64,000 bases of DNA from DATDPM01 sp041498815 (GTDB taxonomy: Bacteria > Pseudomonadota > Alphaproteobacteria > DATDPM01): the NCBI GenBank assembly GCA_041498815.1, contig JBGQJC010000008.1:1-64000 (forward strand). The letters run 5' to 3'. Positions 42,009 to 50,806 of the stretch are shown in pieces. Position 1 is the stretch's first letter. Each line of letters begins with the position of its first letter. The notes beneath the pieces are model-generated. The model did not search any database and was not told the origin of the DNA. It saw only the letters and a program-made list of their open reading frames with translations. Position numbers and translations under genes: made by a program.

Positions 42009-43805
42009 ATGACCGATCAACATGGGCCCGACGCCGAGATGCCGGATTCCGCAGAGATTTCCAAGACGATGGCAAGCATCGCCGAGCGCACCCAGCGCAT
42101 CGTCACGGGCTTTCTGACCCGGCAGGCGGCGAACGGGTCTTTTGCCCATGCCGATCCGCTCAACATCGGTCAGGCGTTTCTGGAACTGACGGTCAAGATG
42201 ATGAGCGATCCGGCGCTCCTGGTGCGCGCCCAAATGTCGCTGTGGGAAGACTACATGAACCTTTGGCAGACGACGGCGCGCCGCATGATGGGCGAGCAGG
42301 CGCCGCCGGTCATCGCCGCCGGCGACGGCGACCGCCGTTTCAAGGACTCGGCGTGGGAAGACAGCACCGTCTTCGACTTCATCAAGCAATCGTATCTGCT
42401 GTCGTCGCGCTGGATGCAATCCACGGTGCGGGAGGTTGAAGGACTGGACGAAAAGACCGCGCGCAAGATCGATTTCTACACCCGCCAATTCGTCGACGCG
42501 CTCTCCCCCAGCAATTTCGTCATGACCAACCCCGAGGTGTTGCGCACGACCATCGAAAGCGGCGGCGAGAATCTTCTCAAAGGTCTCGGCAACCTCCTGG
42601 ACGACCTTGAGCGCGGCGAGGGAAGTCTGCGCATCAAAATGACCGACCCCAACGCTTTCAAGGTCGGCGAGAACCTCGCCACCACGCCGGGAAAGGTGAT
42701 CTATCAGAACGAGCTGATGCAGCTCATCCAATACACGCCGTCGACGAAACAGGTGTCCGAGCGGCCGATTCTCATCGTGCCGCCGTGGATCAACAAGTTT
42801 TACATCCTCGACATGCGCGAGAAAAATTCGCTCATCCGCTGGATCGTCGAGCAGGGGCACACCGTATTCGTGATCTCGTGGGTCAATCCCGATGAGCGTC
42901 TCGCGGCCAAAACCTTCGACGATTACATGCTGCAGGGCCCGGTCAAGGCGCTCGACGTCATCGAGAAGGCGACCGGGCAACGCCAAGCCAATGCCATCGG
43001 CTACTGCCTGGGCGGCACGCTCTTGGCTGCCACGCTCGCCTATCTCGCCGCCAAGGGCAACGAGCGCGTCGTGAGCGCCACATTTCTCACCACCATGATC
43101 GATTTTGCCGAGGCCGGCGAGCTGTCGGTATTCATCGACGAGGAGCAACTGAGCGTCCTCGAGGACAAGATGCGGGAGAAGGGCTACCTCGAAGGCCATG
43201 AAATGGCCACGACCTTCAACATGCTGCGCGCGAACGATTTGATCTGGTCGTTCGTGGTCAACAATTACCTGCTGGGCAAGGACCCCTTCCCGTTCGATCT
43301 CTTGTATTGGAACGGCGATTCGACGCGGATGCCCGCCGCCATGCACATCTTCTACCTGCGCAAGATGTACCAGGAAAACAAGCTGGCCGAGCCGGGCGGA
43401 ATCACGCTGGACAAGGTGCCGATCGACATCCGCAAGATCGATATCCCGTGCTATTTCCTGTCCACGCGCGAGGACCATATCGCGCCGTGGAAGTCCACCT
43501 ATGCCGCGACCCAACTGATTACCGGGCCGGTGCGCTTCGCGCTTACCGCCTCGGGGCATATCGCCGGCGTCGTCAACCCACCCGCCGCCAACAAATACAG
43601 CTTTTGGACCAATCCCAAGACGCCGAAAGATCCCGATGCCTGGGTCAACGGCGCGCAGCAGACGCCGGGCTCGTGGTGGGACGATTGGGCGAAGTGGGTC
43701 GCGCAATACGGCGGCAAAAAGATTCCGGCGAGGCTACCCGGCGGCGACGCCTTCAAGCCGATCGAGGACGCGCCGGGCTCTTACGTCAAGTTGCAGCCGA
43801 GCTGA
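42009..43805 (+). CDS. phaC: Class I polyhydroxyalkanoate synthase
   Basis: This 598-residue PHA synthase polymerises (R)-3-hydroxyacyl-CoA into storage polyester granules. The lipase-like box GYCLGG has catalytic Cys333, and the substrate region (REDHIAPWKSTY) and catalytic His (SGHIAGVVNPP) are present. The PhaC N-terminal domain spans about residues 75-250. Class I is indicated by length and the lack of a PhaE partner. No phaA, phaB or phasin gene is nearby. Its 3' end overlaps the gamma-CA gene convergently by 20 bases. Confidence 0.93.
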   Translation: MTDQHGPDAEMPDSAEISKTMASIAERTQRIVTGFLTRQAANGSFAHADPLNIGQAFLELTVKMMSDPALLVRAQMSLWEDYMNLWQTTARRMMGEQAPPVIAAGDGDRRFKDSAWEDSTVFDFIKQSYLLSSRWMQSTVREVEGLDEKTARKIDFYTRQFVDALSPSNFVMTNPEVLRTTIESGGENLLKGLGNLLDDLERGEGSLRIKMTDPNAFKVGENLATTPGKVIYQNELMQLIQYTPSTKQVSERPILIVPPWINKFYILDMREKNSLIRWIVEQGHTVFVISWVNPDERLAAKTFDDYMLQGPVKALDVIEKATGQRQANAIGYCLGGTLLAATLAYLAAKGNERVVSATFLTTMIDFAEAGELSVFIDEEQLSVLEDKMREKGYLEGHEMATTFNMLRANDLIWSFVVNNYLLGKDPFPFDLLYWNGDSTRMPAAMHIFYLRKMYQENKLAEPGGITLDKVPIDIRKIDIPCYFLSTREDHIAPWKSTYAATQLITGPVRFALTASGHIAGVVNPPAANKYSFWTNPKTPKDPDAWVNGAQQTPGSWWDDWAKWVAQYGGKKIPARLPGGDAFKPIEDAPGSYVKLQPS

Positions 43806-44352
43806 GCCTGGTCCGGTATTCCTGGGCCAAGCGCGCGTAAGTATTGGCCGACGTCGCGATCTGAGCGATTTCATCCTCGCTAAGGTTCCGTAGACAGCGG
43901 GCCGGGCTTCCCGCCCAAAGTTCCCCGGATTTGACGCGTTTGTTGAAGGTGACCAAGGCACCCGCCGCCACCATCGCGCCCTTCTCCACCACCACGCCGT
44001 CCATCACGACAGCCCCCATGCCGATCAGGCAGCCGTCTTCAAGCGTGCAGGCGTGCAACACCGCCTTGTGCCCGACGGTGACGTCCGACCCGATGTAGGA
44101 GCCGAACCCATCGCTGGTCACGTGCACCACCGTGCCGTCCTGCAAATTGCTGCGTTCGCCGATGCGGATTTCGTTGACGTCGCCGCGCACCACCGTGTTG
44201 AACCACACGCTGCTCCCGGCCCCAATCACGACGTTGCCGATGACGGCGCAACCGGGCGCCAAAAACACGTCATCCGCGAGGGCCGGAACGTAATTGCGAT
44301 ACGGGATAACCAACCCTCGCACGATCGCTCCCCTGCCCTCGCCGCCCATCAT
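43786..44352 (-). CDS. Gamma carbonic anhydrase family protein
   Basis: This 188-residue protein is a left-handed beta-helix of hexapeptide repeats (VFLAPGCAVIGNVVIGAGSSV, NTVVRGDVNEIRIGERSNLQDGTVVH). It has the zinc histidines in VVHVT, VGHKAVLH and the CA signature HACTLEDGCLIGMGAVVMDG. Family members include CcmM/CamH-like proteins and complex I-linked gammaCAs. ATG 44352 overlaps the argC stop by four bases, so it is coupled to argC. Activity is plausible but unproven. Confidence 0.87.
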   Translation of the reverse strand: MMGGEGRGAIVRGLVIPYRNYVPALADDVFLAPGCAVIGNVVIGAGSSVWFNTVVRGDVNEIRIGERSNLQDGTVVHVTSDGFGSYIGSDVTVGHKAVLHACTLEDGCLIGMGAVVMDGVVVEKGAMVAAGALVTFNKRVKSGELWAGSPARCLRNLSEDEIAQIATSANTYARLAQEYRTRLSSAAT

Positions 44353-45395
44353 GGGAACAGCGGCTCCGCCTCGAGGCCCGATGTTTCGGGCAGGCCGAAC
44401 ATGAGATTCATGTTCTGCACCGCCTGGCCCGACGCGCCCTTGACCAGATTATCGAGCGCCGAGATCAAAATCGCGCGGCCCTTAACGCGGTCGGCGAAGA
44501 CGCCGATGTGGCACTGATTCGAGCCGCGGACAAACCGGGTCGCGGGCGCCCCCTCCACGACCTTTACGAAAGGTTCGCCGTGGAAGCGGCGCTGAAGCGT
44601 TTTGCGCAGGTCTTCGGCCTGCACGCCCTCGGCAAGCCGCACATAGATCGTCGCCAGGATGCCGCGGTTCATCGGCACGAGATGGGGCGTGAAGGTGACG
44701 GTGATGGAACGGCCCGCCGCGAGCGAAAGCTCCTGCTCGATCTCCGGGGCGTGGCGATGATTGGCGACGCCGTAGGCATGAATGCCTTCGGCCACTTCGG
44801 CGAACAAATTCGCCTCGTTGGCGGTCCGCCCCGCCCCGGTCACGCCCGATTTGGCGTCGATGATGATGTCGTCCGCCGCGATTTGGCCGTCTTCCAGCAA
44901 GGGCACGAGAGGAAGCGCCGCCGCGGTCGGATAGCAGCCGGGGTTGGCCACCAGGCGCGCCTTCGAAACTTGCGGCCGCGCAAATTCGGTCAGGCCGTAA
45001 ACGGCCTCTTTCTGGAGGCCCTCGGCGCGATGAGGATGCCCGTACCACTGGGCATAGGTTTTCGTATCCCTGAGCCGGAAATCGGCCGATAGATCGATGA
45101 CCTTGAGGGCGCGCGGCAAGTTCGCCACGACCTGCTGCGCCGTGCCGTGGGGCAGGCAGCAGAACACGGCATCCAGCGTGTCGAGCTTCGCATCGGCCAA
45201 GCCGACAAGGTCGGGCAGTTCGAGGTCCGCGAAATGGGGAAACACCGATTGCAGCGGCTTGCCGGCGTTGCGATCCGCGGTCAGCGTCCTAAGCTTGACG
45301 CCGGAATGGCGCGCCAAGATCCGCACGAGCTCGGCCCCGGTATAGCCGCTCGCCCCGATCACGCCGACGTCGATGGTATTCGATGAGGCCTTCAT
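44349..45395 (-). CDS. argC: N-acetyl-gamma-glutamyl-phosphate reductase
   Basis: This 348-residue enzyme is in arginine synthesis and reduces N-acetylglutamyl phosphate to the semialdehyde. It has the NADP fold (VGVIGASGYTGAELVRIL) and the catalytic Cys in ANPGCYPTAA (near residue 150). The C-terminus ends in NLVKGASGQAVQNMNLMFG, conserved in the family. ATG 45395 gives the usual length (ATG 45434 adds 13 residues). It follows rpsI by about 130 bases containing a terminator, so it probably has its own promoter. Confidence 0.93.
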   Translation of the reverse strand: MKASSNTIDVGVIGASGYTGAELVRILARHSGVKLRTLTADRNAGKPLQSVFPHFADLELPDLVGLADAKLDTLDAVFCCLPHGTAQQVVANLPRALKVIDLSADFRLRDTKTYAQWYGHPHRAEGLQKEAVYGLTEFARPQVSKARLVANPGCYPTAAALPLVPLLEDGQIAADDIIIDAKSGVTGAGRTANEANLFAEVAEGIHAYGVANHRHAPEIEQELSLAAGRSITVTFTPHLVPMNRGILATIYVRLAEGVQAEDLRKTLQRRFHGEPFVKVVEGAPATRFVRGSNQCHIGVFADRVKGRAILISALDNLVKGASGQAVQNMNLMFGLPETSGLEAEPLFP

Positions 45396-45464
45396 CAGAG
45401 GGTCCGTTCCCAGGATACGGGGACGCAATTCCATGCCGCAAGCATTCGGTTGCCACCCATCGTG

Positions 45465-45496
45465 GTAAACGAAAGGGACGCCGGGGCGTCCCTTAG
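45465..45496 (-). terminator. Intrinsic terminator of rplM-rpsI
   Basis: AAGGGACGCC (45473-45482) and GGCGTCCCTT (45485-45494) form a 10-bp stem. On the minus strand it is followed by TCGTTTACC. It lies about 30 bases after the rpsI stop. Confidence 0.75.
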
Positions 45497-45524
45497 GCCT
45501 GCCGCGCGAGCTTTCCGGTTCAAC

Positions 45525-46010
45525 TCATCGCTTGGAGAATTGGAAGCTCCGGCGGGCCTTGCGGCGGCCGTATTTCTTGCGCTCGACGACGCGGGCATCG
45601 CGAGTGAGGAAGCCGCCGGACTTGAGCGTCTTGCGCAGATCCGGCTCGAAATAGGAGAGCGCCTTGCTGATGCCGTGGCGAACCGCACCTGCCTGGCCGG
45701 ACAGGCCGCCGCCGCTCACCGTACAGGTCGTGTCGTATTGCGAGGCCCGGTTGACCGCCTGGAAGGGCTGATCGATCAGCATGCGGAGCACGGGCCGCGC
45801 GAAATAAACCTCGCCCACGCGGCCGTTGATCAGCAATTTTCCGGTTCCACGCTTGAGCCAGACGCGCGCGACCGCATTTTTGCGCTTGCCGGTGGCGTAG
45901 GCCCGGCCGAACCGGTCGATTTGCGGCTCCGGCTTTTCGGCCGGCATGGGGGGCGCCTCGGACTTGGGCATGATGTCGGCCAAGGTCGGCTGGTCGTCGG
46001 CCATCATCAC
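45525..46010 (-). CDS. rpsI: 30S ribosomal protein S9
   Basis: This 161-residue ribosomal protein contacts the 30S head and P-site tRNA through its basic tail (KKYGRRKARRSFQFSKR). The core is YATGKRKNAVARVWLKRGTGKLLING and SGGGLSGQAGAVRHGISKAL. An N-terminal extension of about 30 acidic/proline-rich residues is usual in alphaproteobacteria. The start overlaps the rplM stop (ATGA), so it is coupled to rplM. Confidence 0.96.
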   Translation of the reverse strand: MMMADDQPTLADIMPKSEAPPMPAEKPEPQIDRFGRAYATGKRKNAVARVWLKRGTGKLLINGRVGEVYFARPVLRMLIDQPFQAVNRASQYDTTCTVSGGGLSGQAGAVRHGISKALSYFEPDLRKTLKSGGFLTRDARVVERKKYGRRKARRSFQFSKR

Positions 46011-46471
46011 GCGATCCTCCGGTTCTTCGCATTCATCGCCCCGACGTCGAGGGGTTCCGGATTCTGGGCGCCGTGCGGGTGGTCGGAACCGGCATAGACG
46101 CGCAGGTTGCGCATCTGGACCCGGCCCAGGGGCCCGCGCGGAATCATCCGCTCCACCGCCTTGACGAAGACGCGTTCGGGATGGGCCCCGCTCAGAGTGC
46201 TGCCCGCGGTGCGCGTTTTGATCCCGCCCGGATAGCCGCTGTGCCAGTGATAGACCTTATCGCTCAGCTTCTTGCCGGTGAGCCGCACCTTGGCGGCGTT
46301 GATGACGATGATGTTGTCGCCGCAGTCCACATGAGGCGTGTAGCCCGGCTTGTGCTTGCCGCGCAACCGCAAGGCCACGATCGAGGCCAGCCGGCCCAGG
46401 ACCAAGCCATCGGCGTCGATCACGACCCATTTTTTCTCCACGTCGGAGGGCTTGAGGGAAATGGTCTTCAT
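46007..46471 (-). CDS. rplM: 50S ribosomal protein L13
   Basis: This 154-residue protein is an early assembler of the large subunit. It has the signature KWVVIDADGLVLGRLASIVA, HVDCGDNIIVINAAKV, GHSGYPGG-like YHWHSGYPGGIK and the GMLP-type RMIPRGPLGR. ATG 46471 gives the normal length. It is first in rplM-rpsI; about 250 bases upstream, shared with a small divergent gene, contain the promoter. Confidence 0.96.
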   Translation of the reverse strand: MKTISLKPSDVEKKWVVIDADGLVLGRLASIVALRLRGKHKPGYTPHVDCGDNIIVINAAKVRLTGKKLSDKVYHWHSGYPGGIKTRTAGSTLSGAHPERVFVKAVERMIPRGPLGRVQMRNLRVYAGSDHPHGAQNPEPLDVGAMNAKNRRIA

Positions 46472-46722
46472 GGCTGCCCGATTGGCTCGATATTTATTTG
46501 ATATTGGCCGGTCAAAGGGCGCGCAGTATGCCATGAAAAATCAGGGCGTCAATGGCGGAAAGCGGCTTTATTCAAGGGCTTTGCGGGTGCGGTACTATGG
46601 TAACGCGGCTTACCGCGGGGAGCAAAAATCACCCTTTCGCCATATTTCGGTCCATCCGGCGCCCCATTGCTTCGGTATTCGTATAGGCAACGAAAAAACG
46701 CAACCCGGGAGCAACCGGAGAA

Positions 46723-46908
46723 ATGGATACCCAAGACCTCGTCTCGGCGCCGTCACGCCCGGCCAAATCCGGCCGATCCGACCCCGCGGCGCCGGCGGCA
46801 GATACGGAGATCGACTGGGAGCGGGTGGTCTACGACCCCGCCTACCGCCGTTCCGTCCGGGACCAGCTCAATCGCGCCAAGGCGCGCAAGACGGCCGATC
46901 CAGAGTGA
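46723..46908 (+). CDS. Small conserved-looking protein of unknown function
   Basis: This acidic-basic protein of 61 residues has a Pro/Ser-rich N-terminal half and a compact C-terminal helix (DWERVVYDPAYRRSVRDQLNRAK). ATG 46723 has GGAG four bases away and GGGAG further up. A short GC hairpin follows (GGGCCC-TTCG-GGCCC at 46909). I cannot name a family, but the helix looks real and the gene sits divergent from rplM. It may be a small regulatory or partner protein. Confidence 0.5.
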   Translation: MDTQDLVSAPSRPAKSGRSDPAAPAADTEIDWERVVYDPAYRRSVRDQLNRAKARKTADPE

Positions 46909-47004
46909 GGGCCCTTCGGGCCCGCCGCAGTTTTCGGGTTTCCGGCGCCATCGCCGCACCGGCCGTCTTTAGTCCCGGCCGCTGAAACATGCCTGGACGG
47001 CGCT

Positions 47005-47325
47005 TCACGCCGGTCTGGTTTCGCGCCCAATCCAAGCCAGGAAATCCGGATTGCCTTGGGTCAGCGGCAGCGCCACGACGCAAGGCACGGAGTAGCTGTG
47101 CAGTTCTTTGACGCGGGTGACGAGCATTGGGACCAAGTCCTGCCTGGTCTTGGCAATCAGCACCGCTTCGCTCGCCTGATCGATCTTGCCCTCCCACCAA
47201 TAGAACGACGTCATGGAATCGAAAATGTTGACGCAGGCGGCCAGCCGCTCTTCGACCAGGCGCCGCCCGATGTCGCGCGCCTGATCGGGGGACGCGGCGG
47301 TGACGTAAACGAACTCGAAGGACAT
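47005..47325 (-). CDS. cutA: Divalent cation tolerance protein CutA1
   Basis: This 106-residue trimeric ferredoxin-like protein is linked to copper tolerance. It has the family signature ERLAACVNI, SFYWWEGKI and KTRQDLVP, and the C-terminal VPCVVALPLTQGNPDFLAWI. Cys31 in LAACVN is in the expected metal-binding area. It is a single gene, convergent with the small gene at 46723. Confidence 0.93.
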   Translation of the reverse strand: MSFEFVYVTAASPDQARDIGRRLVEERLAACVNIFDSMTSFYWWEGKIDQASEAVLIAKTRQDLVPMLVTRVKELHSYSVPCVVALPLTQGNPDFLAWIGRETRPA

Positions 47326-47463
47326 GATAAATTTCTCCCTTGAAGCCGCGGCCGGTTTTGCAACGCGCGCGTCTTGGCGCCGCGCTCAATCTCGCTTAGG
47401 CTAGCGCCGCCCGGTGCGCCCGTCACCTCGAAGAGCGCATGCCGCATCCGGCAAGGAGCGCCA

Positions 47464-47856
47464 GTGGCCCGGACCGCATTGATCGTCGATGACGACCCGC
47501 CGACGCTCCGTTTGTACCGGCTGCTGCTGGAACAGGCCGGAATGAATGTGATGGCGGCCAACAACGGGCTCGAAGCCATCCGGCTTGCGGTCGAGCACGG
47601 GCCCGACCTCATCATCACCGACGTGCGCCTGCCATTGGTCTCCGGGCTCGAGGTGGTGCGCCAGATTCGCCGCCACCCATTGCTCCGCCGTACCGCGACC
47701 GTCGTGATCACGGCGGTCGCAACCCCGGAAAACGAGCAATTGAGCCTGGACGCCGGCTGCGACGCTTATCTCGTCAAGCCGGTGCCGGTGCTGACGTTTT
47801 TGGCCGCGGTGCGCCGATGCCTGGCCCAGGAAGAGTTACGGCGCAAGCAGGCTTGA
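47464..47856 (+). CDS. Single-domain response regulator
   Basis: This 130-residue CheY-like receiver has no output domain. Acidic pocket DDD (9-11), phospho-acceptor Asp53 (IITDVRLP), Thr83 and Lys105 (LVKPV) are all present. GTG 47464 is chosen because AAGGAG (47452-47457) precedes it by six bases; no ATG fits. It could pass phosphate among the kinases encoded from 48 to 57 kb, or act by protein contact. Its target is unknown. Confidence 0.85.
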   Translation: MARTALIVDDDPPTLRLYRLLLEQAGMNVMAANNGLEAIRLAVEHGPDLIITDVRLPLVSGLEVVRQIRRHPLLRRTATVVITAVATPENEQLSLDAGCDAYLVKPVPVLTFLAAVRRCLAQEELRRKQA

Positions 47857-47881
47857 GGATGGGTTCCGGGACCATAAAATG

Positions 47882-47912
47882 AAACGGGCGGGACCCATGG
47901 CCCCGCCCGTTT
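47882..47912. terminator. Bidirectional intrinsic terminator
   Basis: AAACGGGCGGG (47882-47892) and CCCGCCCGTTT (47902-47912) form a perfect 11-bp stem with a 9-base loop. It is flanked by T-rich sequence on both strands. It lies between the response regulator at 47464 and pqqA, which converge on it. Confidence 0.82.
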
Positions 47913-47942
47913 TCCGAATTCTCTGTCGACAGAAACCTCGGA

Positions 47943-48020
47943 TTAGACCTCGGCGCAAGCGTAGCTGTTGATCTCGAGGCCGACGCAGATTTCAACGATC
48001 TTCGGTGTGGTCCAGGTCAT
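47943..48020 (-). CDS. pqqA: PQQ precursor peptide PqqA (orphan)
   Basis: This 25-residue peptide (MTWTTPKIVEICVGLEINSY, then ACAEV) matches PqqA, the ribosomally made precursor of pyrroloquinoline quinone. Its conserved Glu16 and Tyr20 (ExxxY) are the residues cross-linked by PqqE to form the cofactor. ATG 48020 is preceded by AAGGAG at eight bases. The gene is flanked downstream by a terminator. No pqqB, C, D or E gene is visible in the window, so the maturation genes must lie elsewhere, or this is an extra copy. It sits inside a two-component signalling cluster. Confidence 0.9.
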   Translation of the reverse strand: MTWTTPKIVEICVGLEINSYACAEV

Positions 48021-48197
48021 TGCGGTGCTCCTTTTAGGATACATCGGATTAACGATGGTGCCGATAATGCCCCACCGCCGCTGAACCGATACTGAGCGGC
48101 CCGTTCATCTGGCATTCAGGATTCGAACCCCGATGGCATGGCGGAAGTTCCCGAAGACTCCGAAAGAACGGTCGCCGATGCGGATATGTATCTCGAT

Positions 48198-48223
48198 ATA
48201 GATCAATAAGTTGATTGATCTAT
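48198..48223. promoter_or_regulatory. AT-rich palindrome upstream of pqqA
   Basis: ATAGATCAAT (48198-48207) and ATTGATCTAT (48214-48223) form a perfect 10-bp inverted repeat around AAGTTG. It is in a 250-base gap between the kinase stop (48270) and pqqA (48020). It may be an operator for pqqA or an end-of-gene hairpin for the kinase; there is no T-run. Confidence 0.4.
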
Positions 48224-48269
48224 CTCAGATCATTTCTGAACCAGACGGGGGTGGGATCCGATCCCGCGG

Positions 48270-50741
48270 CTAAGCGGCTTCGGTCACGAGTTCGCGCAGG
48301 CGCCGCGCCAGTTCGTCCTTGCGGAACGGCTTTCCGATCAGATTGACGGTACGGTCGAAAGTGGTGTTCCGGCCCGTGACATCCTCGGCGTAACCGGACA
48401 TAAAAAGAATCTTGGCCTCCGGGAATAGGCTCTCGACCATCTTCGCCACGTCGATCCCACTCATACCTTTCGGCATGATGACATCGGTGAGCAGGAAATC
48501 GAGCCGGGCCAAGCCGCGGAGGGCGGCTTTTGCGGACGGGCCGTCGATCGCGGCGATAACCTGGTATCCGAGCGTGGTCAAATAGCGCACCGCCAGATCG
48601 CGCACGTCTGCGTCATCCTCCACCACCAAAACCACCTCGCCCTGGCCCTGGTAGGAGACGTGCGGGGCCGAAGTCTCGGCCTTTTTGATCTCGGCCACTT
48701 CCGCCTTCGGGAAGTAGAGATGGAAGGTCGTGCCCCGGCCCAACTCGCTCGTCACCCGGATGTGACCGCCGGATTGTTTTACGAAGCCGTAAACCATGCT
48801 GAGGCCGAGCCCGCTCCCCTTGCCGATCTCTTTGGTCGTGAAGAAAGGCTCGAAGATTCGCTCCATGACGGCTTGGCTCATGCCCACTCCCGTGTCGGTC
48901 GCGGTCAGCCTGACGTAGGGCCCCGGCCTGATATCCGCATTCGGGCCGCGGGCTTCGTCGCCAAGCACAATATTGGCGGTTTCGACCTGAAGCCGGCCGC
49001 CGCATTCCATCGCGTCGCGCGCGTTGACTGCCAGATTGATCAACGCCGATTCCATTTGCGCCCGGTCGAGCGCGGCGGGCCACAGATCGGGGCTCAAAAC
49101 CGCGCGGATTTCAATCGACTCTCCCAGGGTGCGCCGCAACAGCTGGACCGTGCCTTCAACCAGGCGGTTGAGATCGGTTGGCTCCGGCTGCAGCACCTGT
49201 TGCCGGGCGAACGCGACCAGATGAGCCACCAGTTCCGCCCCGCGTCTCGCCGATTTGAGGGCGGCCGCTAGCATCTCGCGCAACACCTTGTTGTCTTTAA
49301 CGCCATCCAGAATCATTTCCAGATTCATCTGAATGACCGTGAGAAGGTTGTTGAAGTCGTGGGCGATGCCCCCGGTCAATTGCCCGACGACCTCGAGCCG
49401 CTGCGCCTCGCGAATCCGTTCCTCCACCAGCCGCCGCTCGGTGACGTCGCGGGCATTGAAGACGATTGCCGCGACGCCCGGATCGTCCAGGAGGTTCCGC
49501 GCGACGGATTCGAGAATGCGCCACGAGCCATCGCTTCGCCGCAGGCGCAGAACGAGCGCATGGGTTTGCCCCGGCGAAACAGAGAGGCGTGCCAGGGTTT
49601 CGCGCGCATGCGACAGATCGTCGGGATGCACGAGGCCGATAAGATCCGTTCCCATAACGGCGGCGGGCTTTTGTCCGAGCACGCTTTCCAGAGACGGGCT
49701 TGCGAAGGTGACCCGTCCGCCGCCGTCGAACAGCAGAATCACGTCAAGCGCGTTTTCGATGAGGGCGCGGAAACGCCGCTCGCGCCGTTCCAGTACCTGC
49801 GCGGCTTGTTGGCGTTCGGAAAGCATGGAGGCGACCGCCAAGACCGAAAACACGGTCATGCCGAGGAACACCTGGACCAGCAGGACACGATCCGCCAACT
49901 CGTGGCCCGGGAGCGCCGCGATCGGGCCGTCGCCGGAGATCGTGCGCCATACGGCGATTCCGGAAATTGCCATGCCCGCCGCCGAAGCGCCGAAGACGCC
50001 GAAACGGTAGGCCGCCCAAAGCAGAACCGGAAACGCGAGGAACAGCGGGAAGAAACTAGGCTGGTAAAAGGCGAACTCGGCGATCGCCGCGGTAACCACC
50101 AGCACCGCCGCCCCTTCCGCCGCGCGCGCCCACGAAGCGGCGGCACGGAAATACGAGCCGGTTGCGGTCAGGAAAGCGGGCGCAATGATCAGCATGCCCA
50201 TGACATGGGCGATCCACCAGGTTCGCCACACCGCATCGAAAGCGGCGCCGGTGAAGAGAGCCAAGAGGCTGGCCGCGATCGTGGCGCCGAGCGCCGGGGC
50301 GACTATCCCGGCCAGCGATACGAAGCGCACGCTTTGGCCGAGATCGGCCAAAGTGACGGCGGGCCCGATGAAGCGCCTGACCAACGCCGCGCCGACGACA
50401 ACCTCAATCATATCGATCGCGGGCAGCCCAAACATGCGGATCAGGCTTTGACCCTCGGAGAGATCGACCGCCGCCTGGGCAACTAGCGCGATGACAACGA
50501 AAAGGGTCCAGCGTCGCGGGTTGCTACGCAAAAGGACCGCAATCAGAAGGGCGTTTGGAGGCCAGAAGGCGGCGACATTCCCCGCCTCCTCGCTGAGCAT
50601 GTCCCCGCCCCATGCGGCCGCGAATATTCCGAGGAACAGCAAGCCGCACGGAACGAGCAGCGAGCGCCAAATCCCTCGCTCGGCGTCCGCCGCGGGAAGC
50701 TCCGCCGCGCCGCCGTTCTGCGGCATCGCGGTCAGAAACAT
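48270..50741 (-). CDS. MASE1-PAS hybrid sensor histidine kinase/response regulator
   Basis: This 823-residue inner-membrane kinase has eight or so N-terminal helices forming a MASE1-type sensor (to about residue 310), one PAS domain (about 325-440, FRALIENALDVILLF...), and a HisKA domain with the phospho-His in GGIAHDFNNLL (near 473). An HATPase follows (N-box NLAVNARDAM, G-box DTGVGM and GKGSGLGLSMVYG). A C-terminal receiver (about 700-820, LLTDVIMPKG) suggests phosphorelay. Its core is a close paralogue of the 55466-57388 kinase. The stimulus is unknown. Confidence 0.9.
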   Translation of the reverse strand: MFLTAMPQNGGAAELPAADAERGIWRSLLVPCGLLFLGIFAAAWGGDMLSEEAGNVAAFWPPNALLIAVLLRSNPRRWTLFVVIALVAQAAVDLSEGQSLIRMFGLPAIDMIEVVVGAALVRRFIGPAVTLADLGQSVRFVSLAGIVAPALGATIAASLLALFTGAAFDAVWRTWWIAHVMGMLIIAPAFLTATGSYFRAAASWARAAEGAAVLVVTAAIAEFAFYQPSFFPLFLAFPVLLWAAYRFGVFGASAAGMAISGIAVWRTISGDGPIAALPGHELADRVLLVQVFLGMTVFSVLAVASMLSERQQAAQVLERRERRFRALIENALDVILLFDGGGRVTFASPSLESVLGQKPAAVMGTDLIGLVHPDDLSHARETLARLSVSPGQTHALVLRLRRSDGSWRILESVARNLLDDPGVAAIVFNARDVTERRLVEERIREAQRLEVVGQLTGGIAHDFNNLLTVIQMNLEMILDGVKDNKVLREMLAAALKSARRGAELVAHLVAFARQQVLQPEPTDLNRLVEGTVQLLRRTLGESIEIRAVLSPDLWPAALDRAQMESALINLAVNARDAMECGGRLQVETANIVLGDEARGPNADIRPGPYVRLTATDTGVGMSQAVMERIFEPFFTTKEIGKGSGLGLSMVYGFVKQSGGHIRVTSELGRGTTFHLYFPKAEVAEIKKAETSAPHVSYQGQGEVVLVVEDDADVRDLAVRYLTTLGYQVIAAIDGPSAKAALRGLARLDFLLTDVIMPKGMSGIDVAKMVESLFPEAKILFMSGYAEDVTGRNTTFDRTVNLIGKPFRKDELARRLRELVTEAA

Positions 50742-50806
50742 GGCGCCTCCTGCCGCCGACGCCGCCCCAAACGCGTCATGGACCGGTCAAACCGCCGCGA
50801 CATGCG

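Noticed and set aside
41826..43706. A 626-codon minus-strand frame
   Set aside because: It is antisense to phaC, which has the catalytic Cys box and full family similarity.
48108..48135. A tRNA-like T-loop (GGTTCGAATCC on the minus strand)
   Set aside because: The flanking bases do not form a T-stem, and no acceptor or anticodon arm is present.
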